A stretch of 43,583 bases of DNA, from contig JASIAM010000335.1 in assembly GCA_030041985.1 (NCBI GenBank), positions 1 through 43,583 of the forward strand. The letters are read 5' to 3'. This stretch comes from Bryobacteraceae bacterium (GTDB lineage Bacteria > Acidobacteriota > Terriglobia > Bryobacterales > Bryobacteraceae). The position numbers and the translations under genes were made by a program. Position 1 is the stretch's first letter. Every line of letters begins with the position of its first letter. Shown here in pieces: positions 14,330-22,753 of the stretch. The notes under the pieces are model-generated. The model had not been told where the DNA came from and searched no databases. It worked only from the letters and a program-made list of their open reading frames with translations.

Positions 14330-15760
14330 CTACGAGCAGCGCAGCAGAGCCTTGAAGCCGAAGTCCATGTGCTGCTGGATGTGGCAGTGGAACAGGGTTA
14401 ACCCCGGCTGGTCGGCGGTAAAGTCGACGGTGGCACGTCCGTAAGTGGGCACCACCACAGTGTCCTTGATGACGCCCGATGTGGCTTTGCCATAAATCTC
14501 GGCGATTTCCAGATTGTGGCGATGCAGATGCAGCGGATGCGAGTCGTCAGTCCGGTTGTGAAAGGTCAGCCGGTACCGCGTGCCTTGCTTCAGCACGAAT
14601 TCCTGGTCGTGCGGGTAGGTCTTGCCGTTCACGGTGAAAGTGTTAAATTTACCTGCTCCGCGCGGCACCTTTTCAAAGATCATGTCCAGTTTCTCGGTGG
14701 GCGCGGGTTGCGAGGGGGGCTTGCCAAACACCGTATAGTCCCAGTTGAATTTGGGCGGGGCGGTCCATTGCGGCGTGCGGCGCTGATTGGCGTATTCGAT
14801 GACAATGCCCAGACCCCCATCGCGCACCATGTCCTCCGGCCCGCCCATGATCCAAACGCCGGGCTGGTTCATCTGCACCCACGCATCGACGCGCTCGCCT
14901 GGCCCGATCAGCAACACATCAACGGCCGCGGGGGTGGGTACGGGATTGCCATCCAGCGCGATGACATTAAACTTGTGGCCGGGGAGCGCCAGGTGACGGA
15001 TCTCGATGGCGCTGGCGTTCAGAAAGTGAAACAGGACGCGGTCACCCGGTTTCACGCGAATGGGATCGCCAGCGCCGAGCGCTTTGTCGTTGATCGAGAA
15101 AATATCCGCTTGGACTTCGATGCCCACGGGCCGAGTATCGAGCACGGCGGGCTTTTCCGGTTGCGGGCCGGTAGCATCGAGATCGTCATTATCCATCGAT
15201 TGACTGGTGAAATAAGGCTCCCAATCGCGTAATGCCAGGTAGTGCTCTTGATCGTAGTTGCCGGGATTATTCGCTCCTTCGATGACCAGGAAACCAAACA
15301 TGCCGGTGTAACTGCCGCGGTGCAGGTCGTCCATAGCCATGGTGTGGGTGTGATACCAGCGCGTTCCGGCAGGCGTGGGGGTGAACTTATAGCTGCGGCT
15401 GCCGTGGGGAGGCACTGCGGGCGTGCCTTCTTCTTCCGAGCCATCCACCTCGGCGGGGATGAACAAACCGTGGAAATGGACGAACTCCGGCACGTCGGTT
15501 TTATTGACGACATTCACGGTGACCGGCACGCCTTCCTTCATCCGCAGCAGCGGGCCCGGCGCAATGCCGTTGTATCCGATGGTGCTCAGGATGCGGTTGG
15601 GCGCCAGTTCCACCGTAATGGGCGCGATTTCGAGCGAGAAATCGGTTCGGGCCACATCCTGCGGGCCGGTGGGCGCGAGAAACGATTGCGGTTGCTGGCC
15701 CGCGAGCCGGCCGCCGGCTGCCGACAGTCCGGCAAGTTTGAGAAATTCACGTCTTTGCAT
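14330..15760 (-). CDS. Tat-exported multicopper oxidase (laccase-like)
   Basis: The 476-aa protein begins MQRREFLKLAGLSAAGG, a twin-arginine signal, so the folded copper enzyme is exported. Four copper-binding histidine motifs are visible in order: HFHG (about residue 95), WYHTHT (about 137), HPLHLH (about 415) and HCHIQQHMDFG near the C-terminus. These build the type 1 site and the trinuclear cluster of a three-domain laccase-like enzyme that oxidises a substrate and reduces O2 to water. The Met after the last motif fits an axial type 1 ligand. The substrate cannot be read from sequence; phenols, metal ions or a reduced cytochrome are possible. It is transcribed divergently from the TonB-dependent receptor at 16030. 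The 269-bp gap should hold promoters for both, though no clear box was found. Confidence 0.93.
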   Translation of the reverse strand: MQRREFLKLAGLSAAGGRLAGQQPQSFLAPTGPQDVARTDFSLEIAPITVELAPNRILSTIGYNGIAPGPLLRMKEGVPVTVNVVNKTDVPEFVHFHGLFIPAEVDGSEEEGTPAVPPHGSRSYKFTPTPAGTRWYHTHTMAMDDLHRGSYTGMFGFLVIEGANNPGNYDQEHYLALRDWEPYFTSQSMDNDDLDATGPQPEKPAVLDTRPVGIEVQADIFSINDKALGAGDPIRVKPGDRVLFHFLNASAIEIRHLALPGHKFNVIALDGNPVPTPAAVDVLLIGPGERVDAWVQMNQPGVWIMGGPEDMVRDGGLGIVIEYANQRRTPQWTAPPKFNWDYTVFGKPPSQPAPTEKLDMIFEKVPRGAGKFNTFTVNGKTYPHDQEFVLKQGTRYRLTFHNRTDDSHPLHLHRHNLEIAEIYGKATSGVIKDTVVVPTYGRATVDFTADQPGLTLFHCHIQQHMDFGFKALLRCS

Positions 15761-16029
15761 GAAAATGCCGCATGAAAAAACTGGAAATCCGATCTTCGAT
15801 CATCGTATCGCATCATTCCGCGGGCCGTCCGGCTTCTGTGCCGAGAGTGGCGCCCGGATCGCCAACGCGACCTGCCGGCGCTGTAGTTATCTTTGTACAT
15901 GCGCTGTTCCGATCGCGAGGTCCTGCGGCGCCGTCCGCTCACCGTCAAAAGCAGTTCACTTATGGTTCGCGTGAGTCCGGCGGTGGCTTTGTGCTTCGGG
16001 CTTGCGGGTTTGTGGCTGAGAATTTAGAA

Positions 16030-18807
16030 ATGAGTCAGCGGTCTACCGTTCTCTCACTACTTTTCTCGCTATGCTGCGTCTCAAGTGTTATTTACGCCCA
16101 AGCCGGCGCCGGCAATGCCGGCACCGTACGGGGATCTGTACTGGATCCCTCGGGAGCGGCCATCGCCGGGGCGGCCGTCGAGATCCAAAACCCCGTTTCT
16201 CATTTCACGGCAACCACCAAAACGGATAGTCAGGGCCGGTTCGAACTTCTCAATGTCCAATATAACAACTACCATTTGACGGCCACCGCGCCGGGCTTCC
16301 AGTCCGGTGTAGCGGACATTGATGTGCGTTCGCCTTTACCGGTGGTGGCGAATCTGACATTGAAACTCGGCGCTGCCACCGAGAGCGTCAACGTAACAGC
16401 CGAGGCCGGCGATCTGGTCGAAACTACTCCGGTGACTCACACCGATATCGATCGGGAGTTATTTAGTAAACTGCCGCTCGAAAGTCAGTCCTCCGAGCTT
16501 AGTTCGCTGGTGACTTTGGCATCCCCGGGAGTCGCGGCCGATTCCAACGGCCTGTTCCACGGCCTCGGGGATCATGCCTCGAACTCGTTTTCACTCGATG
16601 GCCAGCCAATTACGGATCAACAGAGTAAAGTATTCTCCAACCAGATTCCCGAGGAGGCCGTGCAATCGATGGAAGTAATCGAAGGCGCACCTCCGGCCGA
16701 ATATGGCGACAAAACCAGCCTCATTATCGATGTCACTACCCGATCCGGCCTGGGAGTCAGCACGCCCCACGGGGATCTCTCGACTTCCTACGGAACCTTC
16801 GGCACCACCACGGGCGCGGCGGATTTCTCTTATGGCGGACCCAGGTGGGGCAACTTTATCGACATCAACGGAATGAACACGGGCCGATTTCTCGATGGCC
16901 CGGAATTCCAGGTGTATCATGACCACGGCAACCAGGAGAACATTTTCGATCACGTAGACTACAAGCCCAGCGTGCCGGATTCCCTGTCCACTAATCTCCA
17001 ATTCACCCGCTCCTGGTTCCAAACTCCCAATTCCTTTGACGCACAGACTGGCGATGCCTGGACAGGACTAGTGGTGAACAACGGTGGCCTGGGTCCCAAC
17101 GGCTTGCCGATCGGCCCCACCGACCAGCGCTCCCAAATCAGGACCTTTGATATCTCGCCTACCTGGTCGCGCCTCATCAACCAGAGCACCGTATTCACTT
17201 TGGGAGCATGGACGCGGCGCGACGAATACAACTACTATCCGAGCGACAATCCTTTCTCCGATCTCCAACCGGATCTGCAACTCCAGACCATTGGGCAGTA
17301 TCGCACGCTGACTAATGTGGGAGCGCGCACCTCCGTGTCCTATGTCAAGGGGATCCACAATATCAAAGCAGGGGTGAGCTATGAGGACACCATCCTTCAG
17401 GAAAACGACAGTTTCGGTATCGTCGATCCAACGGCTAACGCCGTCTGCCTGAATCCGGATGGATCACCGGACACCAACCCGCTCATCACCGACCCCGCAC
17501 AATGCGGCACGCTGCAAGCGAATCCCAATTTCAATCCTTTGCTCGGCTGTTATGACTTAACCCGAACAGCGCCGCTGCCCCCGTCTGACGGCTGCCCCAC
17601 TTCGACTAGCGGACTCTATACCTTCCGCGGCCACGCCGGTATTCGCGAAGTGGCGGCGTATATTCAAGACGCCATCACCGTGAAAAATTGGACCTTCAAT
17701 CTGGGGGTTCGATTCGATTACTACGATGGCATCACCAACGCCAAGCAAGGGGAACCCCGTATCGGCATCGCCTACAAAGTGAAGCCCTCGAACACGATTT
17801 TGCGGATTTCCTACGCGCGCACGCTAGAGACGCCGTTTAATGAGAACCTGGTCCTGGCGAGCCTCGGATGCTCGAACCCGGTAGTGAACGCAATTATGTC
17901 CAGCACGGTCAGTCCATGCGTTACCAACGCCCCGCTCGTCTCCGGTTACCGCAACGAATTCCACGCCGGCCTGGAACAGGCGTTCGGGAAATATTTTGTG
18001 TTGGATGGCGAGTATATCTGGAAATACACGCATAACGCATACGACTTTAGCGTGCTGGGCGATTCACCGATCACCTTTCCCATCGAGTGGGCTCGGTCCA
18101 ATATCCCTGGATTCGCGGTACGTGGCAGCATGCCGAACTTTCATGGATTGTCAGCGTATATCGTTATGTCTCACGTGGCGGCGCGCTTCTTCGAGCCGCA
18201 AGTCAGTGGCATCGGCGCAACGCCATGCTCGGCAGGCGGATGTCAGGTGTTCCGCATCGATCATGACGAAGTTTTCAATCAGACCACTCACCTCCAATAC
18301 CAGCCTTTCAAGCGGGGACCATGGCTCGCCTTCAATTGGCGCTACGACAGCGGACTGGTCGCCGGACCCGTGCCGTGCGCCGGCGGGCAAGATTGCGCCA
18401 ATGGCCCGAATGGAACCGATTCGATTGTGGACGTGTCCGGCCTGACGCCCGACCAGCAGTTTCAGGCCGGCCTGTATTGCGGCTCCGTACACGCGACGCC
18501 CACTACTCCGATCAGTCCCAATGATCTCTGCCCCGCGTCCGAATACGGATCGAACCTGGTGAAAATTCCGGCCGCCGGCACTGAGAACGACGATCACAAT
18601 CCGCCGCGCATCCAGCCGCGCAATCTCTTCGATATCGCGCTTGGCCACGACAACATATTCAACGGAGATAAATACAAGTGGAGCGCGAGAATTCAAGTAG
18701 TGAACCTGGCCAATGAATACGCGCTTTATAACTTCCTCTCTACGTTCAGCGGAACGCACTACGTGAGTCCCCGGACAGTAAGCGGCTCGATCGGATTCCA
18801 CTTCTGA
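16030..18807 (+). CDS. TonB-dependent receptor with N-terminal carboxypeptidase-regulatory domain (Oar-like)
   Basis: I start at ATG 16030 (MSQRSTVLSLLFSLC) because a signal peptide follows directly and ends at YAQ. The same frame is open 86 codons further upstream, but that part has no signal-like N-terminus. The mature protein opens with a carboxypeptidase-regulatory-like domain (GTVRGSVLDPSGAAIAGAAV, then GRFELLNVQYNNYHLTA). A plug region with SMEVIEGAPPAEYGD comes next, then a long beta-barrel to a C-terminal Phe (TVSGSIGFHF), the usual outer-membrane insertion signal. Length is 925 aa. Such receptors are abundant in Acidobacteria and import large or scarce ligands using TonB energy. The ligand is unknown. 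The gene directly precedes the exported TPP enzyme and cytochrome c, so its substrate may feed them. Confidence 0.92.
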   Translation: MSQRSTVLSLLFSLCCVSSVIYAQAGAGNAGTVRGSVLDPSGAAIAGAAVEIQNPVSHFTATTKTDSQGRFELLNVQYNNYHLTATAPGFQSGVADIDVRSPLPVVANLTLKLGAATESVNVTAEAGDLVETTPVTHTDIDRELFSKLPLESQSSELSSLVTLASPGVAADSNGLFHGLGDHASNSFSLDGQPITDQQSKVFSNQIPEEAVQSMEVIEGAPPAEYGDKTSLIIDVTTRSGLGVSTPHGDLSTSYGTFGTTTGAADFSYGGPRWGNFIDINGMNTGRFLDGPEFQVYHDHGNQENIFDHVDYKPSVPDSLSTNLQFTRSWFQTPNSFDAQTGDAWTGLVVNNGGLGPNGLPIGPTDQRSQIRTFDISPTWSRLINQSTVFTLGAWTRRDEYNYYPSDNPFSDLQPDLQLQTIGQYRTLTNVGARTSVSYVKGIHNIKAGVSYEDTILQENDSFGIVDPTANAVCLNPDGSPDTNPLITDPAQCGTLQANPNFNPLLGCYDLTRTAPLPPSDGCPTSTSGLYTFRGHAGIREVAAYIQDAITVKNWTFNLGVRFDYYDGITNAKQGEPRIGIAYKVKPSNTILRISYARTLETPFNENLVLASLGCSNPVVNAIMSSTVSPCVTNAPLVSGYRNEFHAGLEQAFGKYFVLDGEYIWKYTHNAYDFSVLGDSPITFPIEWARSNIPGFAVRGSMPNFHGLSAYIVMSHVAARFFEPQVSGIGATPCSAGGCQVFRIDHDEVFNQTTHLQYQPFKRGPWLAFNWRYDSGLVAGPVPCAGGQDCANGPNGTDSIVDVSGLTPDQQFQAGLYCGSVHATPTTPISPNDLCPASEYGSNLVKIPAAGTENDDHNPPRIQPRNLFDIALGHDNIFNGDKYKWSARIQVVNLANEYALYNFLSTFSGTHYVSPRTVSGSIGFHF

Positions 18808-18929
18808 GGGTGACCCGTCCGGATTTTCTATCTCGCTTGACACTGCAACTTCCGCTTCACTAAGATGGTGGCCGCAGCCGGCGGAGTTGCATGGTATTGG
18901 TGTATCCGCCGGGCAGGAGGATCACAACC

Positions 18930-20882
18930 ATGGCGAAATCGAAAAATGGCCCGGTTTCGGGTCACGGACGGCGGGGATTTCTCAAAGGTGTGGCTGCTGG
19001 CGCAGCAGCGCTGGTAGCGAAGCCTCCCGCGGCACAAGCGCAGCAGGCCGCGCCGCAGCGTCCCGCAGCGCCTCTGCCTTCCGCCACCCAAGTCGCGTTT
19101 GAAACCGGAACGCCGCCACCGCGCGCCGATGTGTACAGCACCGACCGGCCCGGCGCCGATTTCATGGTAGACGTCCTGAAATCGCTGAACTTCGATTACA
19201 TCTTCGCCAACCCGGGATCCAGCTTCCGCGGCTTGCAGGAGTCGTTCATTAATTACGGCGGCAATAAAGCTCCCGAATGGATCACCTGCTGCCATGAAGA
19301 GTCCTCCATCGCGATGGCGCACGGCTACTTCAAGATCGAAGGCAAACCGATCCTCTGCATGGCTCACGGCACCGTGGGGCTGCAACATGCTTCCATGGCC
19401 ATTTACAACGCCTACGCGGATCGCGTTCCGGTGTATCTGGTTTTGGGCAACGAGCAGGATATTGCCTTCCGCCGCAGCGATGTGGAATGGGCGCACAGTG
19501 TGCAGGACGCCGCTTCCATGGTGCGCGATTACACCAAGTGGGATGATACGCCGGTTACCTTGCGCCACTTCGCGGAATCGGCTGTGCGGGCATATAAGAT
19601 TGCGATGACGCCGCCCATGGAGCCGGTGGTGATTGTCGCGGGAGGGGCGCTGCAGGAAGAACCGATGCCGGAGGAAGACCGCAAGGCGCTGCGCGTTCCG
19701 AAACTGGCGATGACTACACCTCCCGCCGGCGATCCCAACGCTGTGGCCGAATTGGCGAAGATGCTGGTGAATGCGGAAAACCCGGTGATCATCGCGGGCC
19801 GGGTGGCGCGCACGCCGGATGGCATCAACTCGCTGGTGGAACTGGCCGAACTGCTGCAGGCCCCCGTGCAGGACCGCCGTTTCCGCATGAATTTCCCGAC
19901 TAAGAATCCCCTTTACAACAGCGGCGATGTGCCGAACGCGGATGTGATTCTCGGCCTCGAAGTGCCTGATTTCTGGTATGTCACCCACGCCCAGACGCCG
20001 ATTAACCGCATGGGCATGGAGTCGCGGTCCACCGTAAAACCGGGCACGAAACTGGTGACCATCACCGCCAGTGACCTGTTCAGCCGCAGCAACTATCAGG
20101 ATTTCGGCCGCTACGCGGAAGTGGACCTGGCCATCGCCGCCGATGCCGAAGCCACTCTGCCGCCGCTGATTGAGGCCTGCAAAAAGCTGCTCACTGCCGA
20201 CCGCAAACAGGCCATCGAACAGCGTGGGAAGCGCCTCGCCGACCGGCACAAGCAGACTCGGGACCGCGACTTCGATGCGGCCGCATATGGCTTCGACGCG
20301 AGCCCGGTGAGCACCGCCCGCATGTCCGCCGAGTTGTGGAACCAGATCCGGCACGAAGACTGGTCGCTGGTTTCCGACCTGACCTTTGTGAGCTGGTGGC
20401 CCTTGCGCCTCTGGGAATTCGACAAGCATTACCAGTACATCGGCGGGCATGGCGGTTACGGTATCGGGTATGGCGCGCCGGCCGCGGTAGGAGCGGCGCT
20501 GGCCAACAAAAAGCACGGGCGCGTGACCATCAACATTCAATGCGATGGCGATTTGAACTACGCTCCCGGCGTGCTCTGGACGGCCGCGCATCACAACATC
20601 CCGCTGCTGAGCGTGATGCACAATAACCGCGGCTATCATCAGGAACGCATGTTCCTCGAAGACATGGCTTGCCGTGCCAATCGCGATGTGTCAAAAACCC
20701 ATATCGGCGTGGCGCTCGACACTCCCAATATCAACTACGCCACGATGGCGAAAGCCTACGGAATGTATAGCGCGGGGCCGATCGACAATCCCAACGATCT
20801 GGGTCCGGCCATCAAGGCCGCTCTCGAAGTGGTCAAGAAGGGTGAGCCGGCCCTGATCGATGTGGTTACGCAGCCCCGTTAG
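18930..20882 (+). CDS. Tat-exported thiamine diphosphate enzyme (acetolactate synthase-like)
   Basis: Start ATG 18930 has GGAGGA 7 nt upstream, giving 650 aa. The N-terminus is a twin-arginine signal (GRRGFLKGVAAGAAALVA), unusual for this enzyme family, which is normally cytoplasmic. Three domains follow as in acetolactate synthase or benzoylformate decarboxylase. The N-terminal pyrimidine-binding domain includes FANPGSSFRGLQE and CCHEESSIAMAHGY (the Glu near residue 123 activates TPP). The central domain includes NPVIIAGRVARTPDGI. The C-terminal diphosphate-binding domain has the motif CDGDLNYAPG, D539 to N565-N566. The first Gly of the usual GDG is Cys. It probably cleaves or oxidises a 2-oxo acid-like substrate in the periplasm. 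The neighbouring cytochrome c suggests an oxidative reaction, which is inference. Confidence 0.85.
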   Translation: MAKSKNGPVSGHGRRGFLKGVAAGAAALVAKPPAAQAQQAAPQRPAAPLPSATQVAFETGTPPPRADVYSTDRPGADFMVDVLKSLNFDYIFANPGSSFRGLQESFINYGGNKAPEWITCCHEESSIAMAHGYFKIEGKPILCMAHGTVGLQHASMAIYNAYADRVPVYLVLGNEQDIAFRRSDVEWAHSVQDAASMVRDYTKWDDTPVTLRHFAESAVRAYKIAMTPPMEPVVIVAGGALQEEPMPEEDRKALRVPKLAMTTPPAGDPNAVAELAKMLVNAENPVIIAGRVARTPDGINSLVELAELLQAPVQDRRFRMNFPTKNPLYNSGDVPNADVILGLEVPDFWYVTHAQTPINRMGMESRSTVKPGTKLVTITASDLFSRSNYQDFGRYAEVDLAIAADAEATLPPLIEACKKLLTADRKQAIEQRGKRLADRHKQTRDRDFDAAAYGFDASPVSTARMSAELWNQIRHEDWSLVSDLTFVSWWPLRLWEFDKHYQYIGGHGGYGIGYGAPAAVGAALANKKHGRVTINIQCDGDLNYAPGVLWTAAHHNIPLLSVMHNNRGYHQERMFLEDMACRANRDVSKTHIGVALDTPNINYATMAKAYGMYSAGPIDNPNDLGPAIKAALEVVKKGEPALIDVVTQPR

Positions 20883-20894
20883 AGGTTTTTCACG

Positions 20895-21248
20895 ATGAAA
20901 TACGCTGGTTTGTTTTTCGTCCTCTTGCTGCCAGTAGCAGCCTCCGCGCAATCGGCGGCAACGGGCAACGTGGATAACGGCAAGAAACTGTTTCTGCGGG
21001 AGGGCTGCTGGGAGTGCCACGGCTACGCCGGACAGGGCGGCAGGGATGGCGCTCGCATCGGCGCGACGAGCTTGACTCTGCAGGGCGTGATCCGTTATGT
21101 ACGCAAGCCTGCCGGCGCCATGCCCGCTTTTTCGGAGAAGAACCTTTCGGACGCAGACTTGACGGATATCTACGCATACCTGAAGTCATTGCCTCCCGTA
21201 AAGACAGCTAAAGATGTTCCGCTGCTGAACCAGTTCAAGAACGAATAG
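20895..21248 (+). CDS. Small exported cytochrome c
   Basis: This 117-aa protein has a clear Sec signal (MKYAGLFFVLLLPVAASAQ). A single c-type haem motif CWECH lies at residues 38-42, and M76 (GAMPAFSEKN) is the likely axial ligand. The fold matches a class I monohaem cytochrome (KKLFLREGCWECHGY near the start and LTDIYAYLKSLPP near the end). It begins 12 bp after the exported TPP enzyme, with AGAGG upstream, so the two are almost certainly co-transcribed. It is therefore a candidate electron acceptor for that enzyme. A four-base gap separates its stop from the broken mutM. Confidence 0.92.
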   Translation: MKYAGLFFVLLLPVAASAQSAATGNVDNGKKLFLREGCWECHGYAGQGGRDGARIGATSLTLQGVIRYVRKPAGAMPAFSEKNLSDADLTDIYAYLKSLPPVKTAKDVPLLNQFKNE

Positions 21249-21251
21249 CGG

Positions 21252-22140
21252 ATGCCGGAACTTCCGGACGTAACGGTGTACGGGGAAGCGCTGTGTCCGC
21301 GGGTGGGGGGGCGCCGGTTGGAGAATGTCCGCATTCGCGGGCCGTTTCTGCTGCGCAGCACGAACCCTCCGCTCGAAGCGGTGTTTGGCAAGACTGTGGA
21401 AGAGGTGCGCCGCCTCGGCAAGCGCATTCTCTTGGGTTTCGAGGGTGGCCTTTGGCTGGCACTGCATCTGATGATCGCGGGCCGGCTGCACTGGCGGGAA
21501 CGAAGCCCGAGCGTTGGTTCGAAAAATTTCCTGGCGACCTTCGAGTTTGATTCCGGCTGGCTGCTGCTGACGGAAGCCGGCACACAACATCGCACGTCGT
21601 AGCAGGAGAGGAAGGGCTGCGCTCGCTCGACGCGGGCGGAATCGAAGTGCTCGATTCGGACGTGGTTGCTTTCGCCGCGGTGTTACGTCCGCCAATCACA
21701 CGCTCAAGCGCGCGCTTACGGACCCGCGCCTGTTCAGCGGCATTGGCAATGCCTATTCGGATGAGATTCTGCACCGCGCGCAACTTTCGCCCGTCGCGAT
21801 GACGCAGCGGCTCGATGAAACGGCCCTGGCGCGGCTGCATCGCGCGACCATCGACGTGCTGCAGGAATGGGTTGTCCGGCTGCGGGAACAGGCCGGCGGG
21901 AAATTCCCGGAGAAGGTCACGGCGTTTCGTCCGGAAATGGCGGTGCACGGCCGTTACGGCCAGCCGTGCCCGCGCTGCTGCGCCAAGATTCAGCGCATCC
22001 GCTACGCTGCCAACGAAACCAACTACTGCCCGGTTTGTCAGACCGGCGGACGGCTGCTGGCCGACCGCGCACTCTCCCGCCTGTTGCGCGAGGACTGGCC
22101 GCGGACGCTGGAGGAACTCGAAGCGCTCAAGCAGCGGTAG
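21252..22140 (+). pseudogene. mutM: Formamidopyrimidine-DNA glycosylase gene with two frameshifts
   Basis: The enzyme removes oxidised purines from DNA. The N-terminal frame starts MPELPDVTVYGEAL, with the catalytic Pro2 and Glu3, and stops at a TAG at 21600. A second frame (about 21596-21690) continues the protein with [21 protein letters not shown] third frame (from about 21691) gives [20 protein letters not shown] and runs to 22140, including a C-terminal zinc finger with two CxxC pairs. So one full-length gene is split by two shifts, one near 21577-21598 (several residues seem to be missing there) and one near 21680-21693. All conserved segments survive, so this is either a recent pseudogene or locally poor sequence. 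No intact copy is in the window. Confidence 0.85.
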
Positions 22141-22602
22141 CTAAAAGTGGAACCACGACACCAGCCATAAGACGATGGCTGCGTAAATGCCGGCCATGGC
22201 GTCATCGGCTACGATCCCCAATCCTTCGGGCAGGTTTTCCAACTGGCGTACCGGCGCCGGCTTCCAGATATCGAACAGGCGGAACAGGATGAAGGCGGCC
22301 AGGCACGTCTTCCAATTGAAGGTCCGCGCGCCGGCAAGGGCGATCCATTGGCCGATTACCTCGTCAATGACGACAATTCCAGGGTCCTTCGCCTTCACCA
22401 GACGGGCGGTGCCCGTCGCGGCCCACACGGCGGGGATGAAACCTACCGCGGCCAGCACTGCAAAATGCCAGGGGGAGAATCGCGCGAATTGGTGGAGCGG
22501 AATTGCCAGTGCGATCGCAGCCAGCGATCCAACGGTGCCCGGGGCGAAGGGCGAATAGCCGCAGCCCAGGCACGTGGCAATCAACTTACTCGTCGTCTTC
22601 AC
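22141..22602 (-). CDS. pgpA: Phosphatidylglycerophosphatase A
   Basis: PgpA removes the phosphate from phosphatidylglycerophosphate to make phosphatidylglycerol. The 153-aa protein shows the family signature: GYSPFAPGTVGSLAAIALAI near the start, DPGIVVIDEVIGQWIALAG in the middle, FILFRLFDIWKPAPVRQLE, and GLGIVADDAMAGIYAAIVLW near the end. Several hydrophobic helices fit an inner-membrane enzyme. Its start codon overlaps the end of yacG by 17 bp, so translation is probably coupled. It is the last gene of the rimO-yacG-pgpA unit and converges on the broken mutM gene, whose stop abuts its own. Confidence 0.93.
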   Translation of the reverse strand: MKTTSKLIATCLGCGYSPFAPGTVGSLAAIALAIPLHQFARFSPWHFAVLAAVGFIPAVWAATGTARLVKAKDPGIVVIDEVIGQWIALAGARTFNWKTCLAAFILFRLFDIWKPAPVRQLENLPEGLGIVADDAMAGIYAAIVLWLVSWFHF

Positions 22603-22753
22603 GGGAGGGTTCCGGTGCGCCGGGGACAGAGACCTTGTATTTCTCCGAGGCCCAGTTGCCCAGGTCGATGATGCGGCAGCGCTCGCTACAAAACGGAAAG
22701 TCGGGCGCGCCGGGTGGGACTTCCTTCTTACAGATAGGGCATTTGAAGGTCAT
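22586..22753 (-). CDS. yacG: DNA gyrase inhibitor YacG-type zinc protein
   Basis: This 55-aa protein starts at ATG 22753. It shows the YacG pattern: FKCPICKKEVPPGAPDFPFC, then SERCRIIDLGNWASEKYKV. Four Cys in two pairs bind one zinc. The related E. coli protein binds GyrB and inhibits gyrase. The start codon overlaps the rimO stop by 4 bp (ATGA), and its end overlaps pgpA by 17 bp. It is easily missed because a longer frame hides its start. The tail (PSREDDE) is acidic. Confidence 0.9.
   Translation of the reverse strand: MTFKCPICKKEVPPGAPDFPFCSERCRIIDLGNWASEKYKVSVPGAPEPSREDDE

Noticed and set aside
18828-20639. Long open frame (about 600 codons) antisense to the TPP enzyme
   Set aside because: It is a shadow of GC-rich codon use in the real gene opposite. 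Its protein is His/Arg/Gly-rich with no domain, signal or ribosome-binding site.
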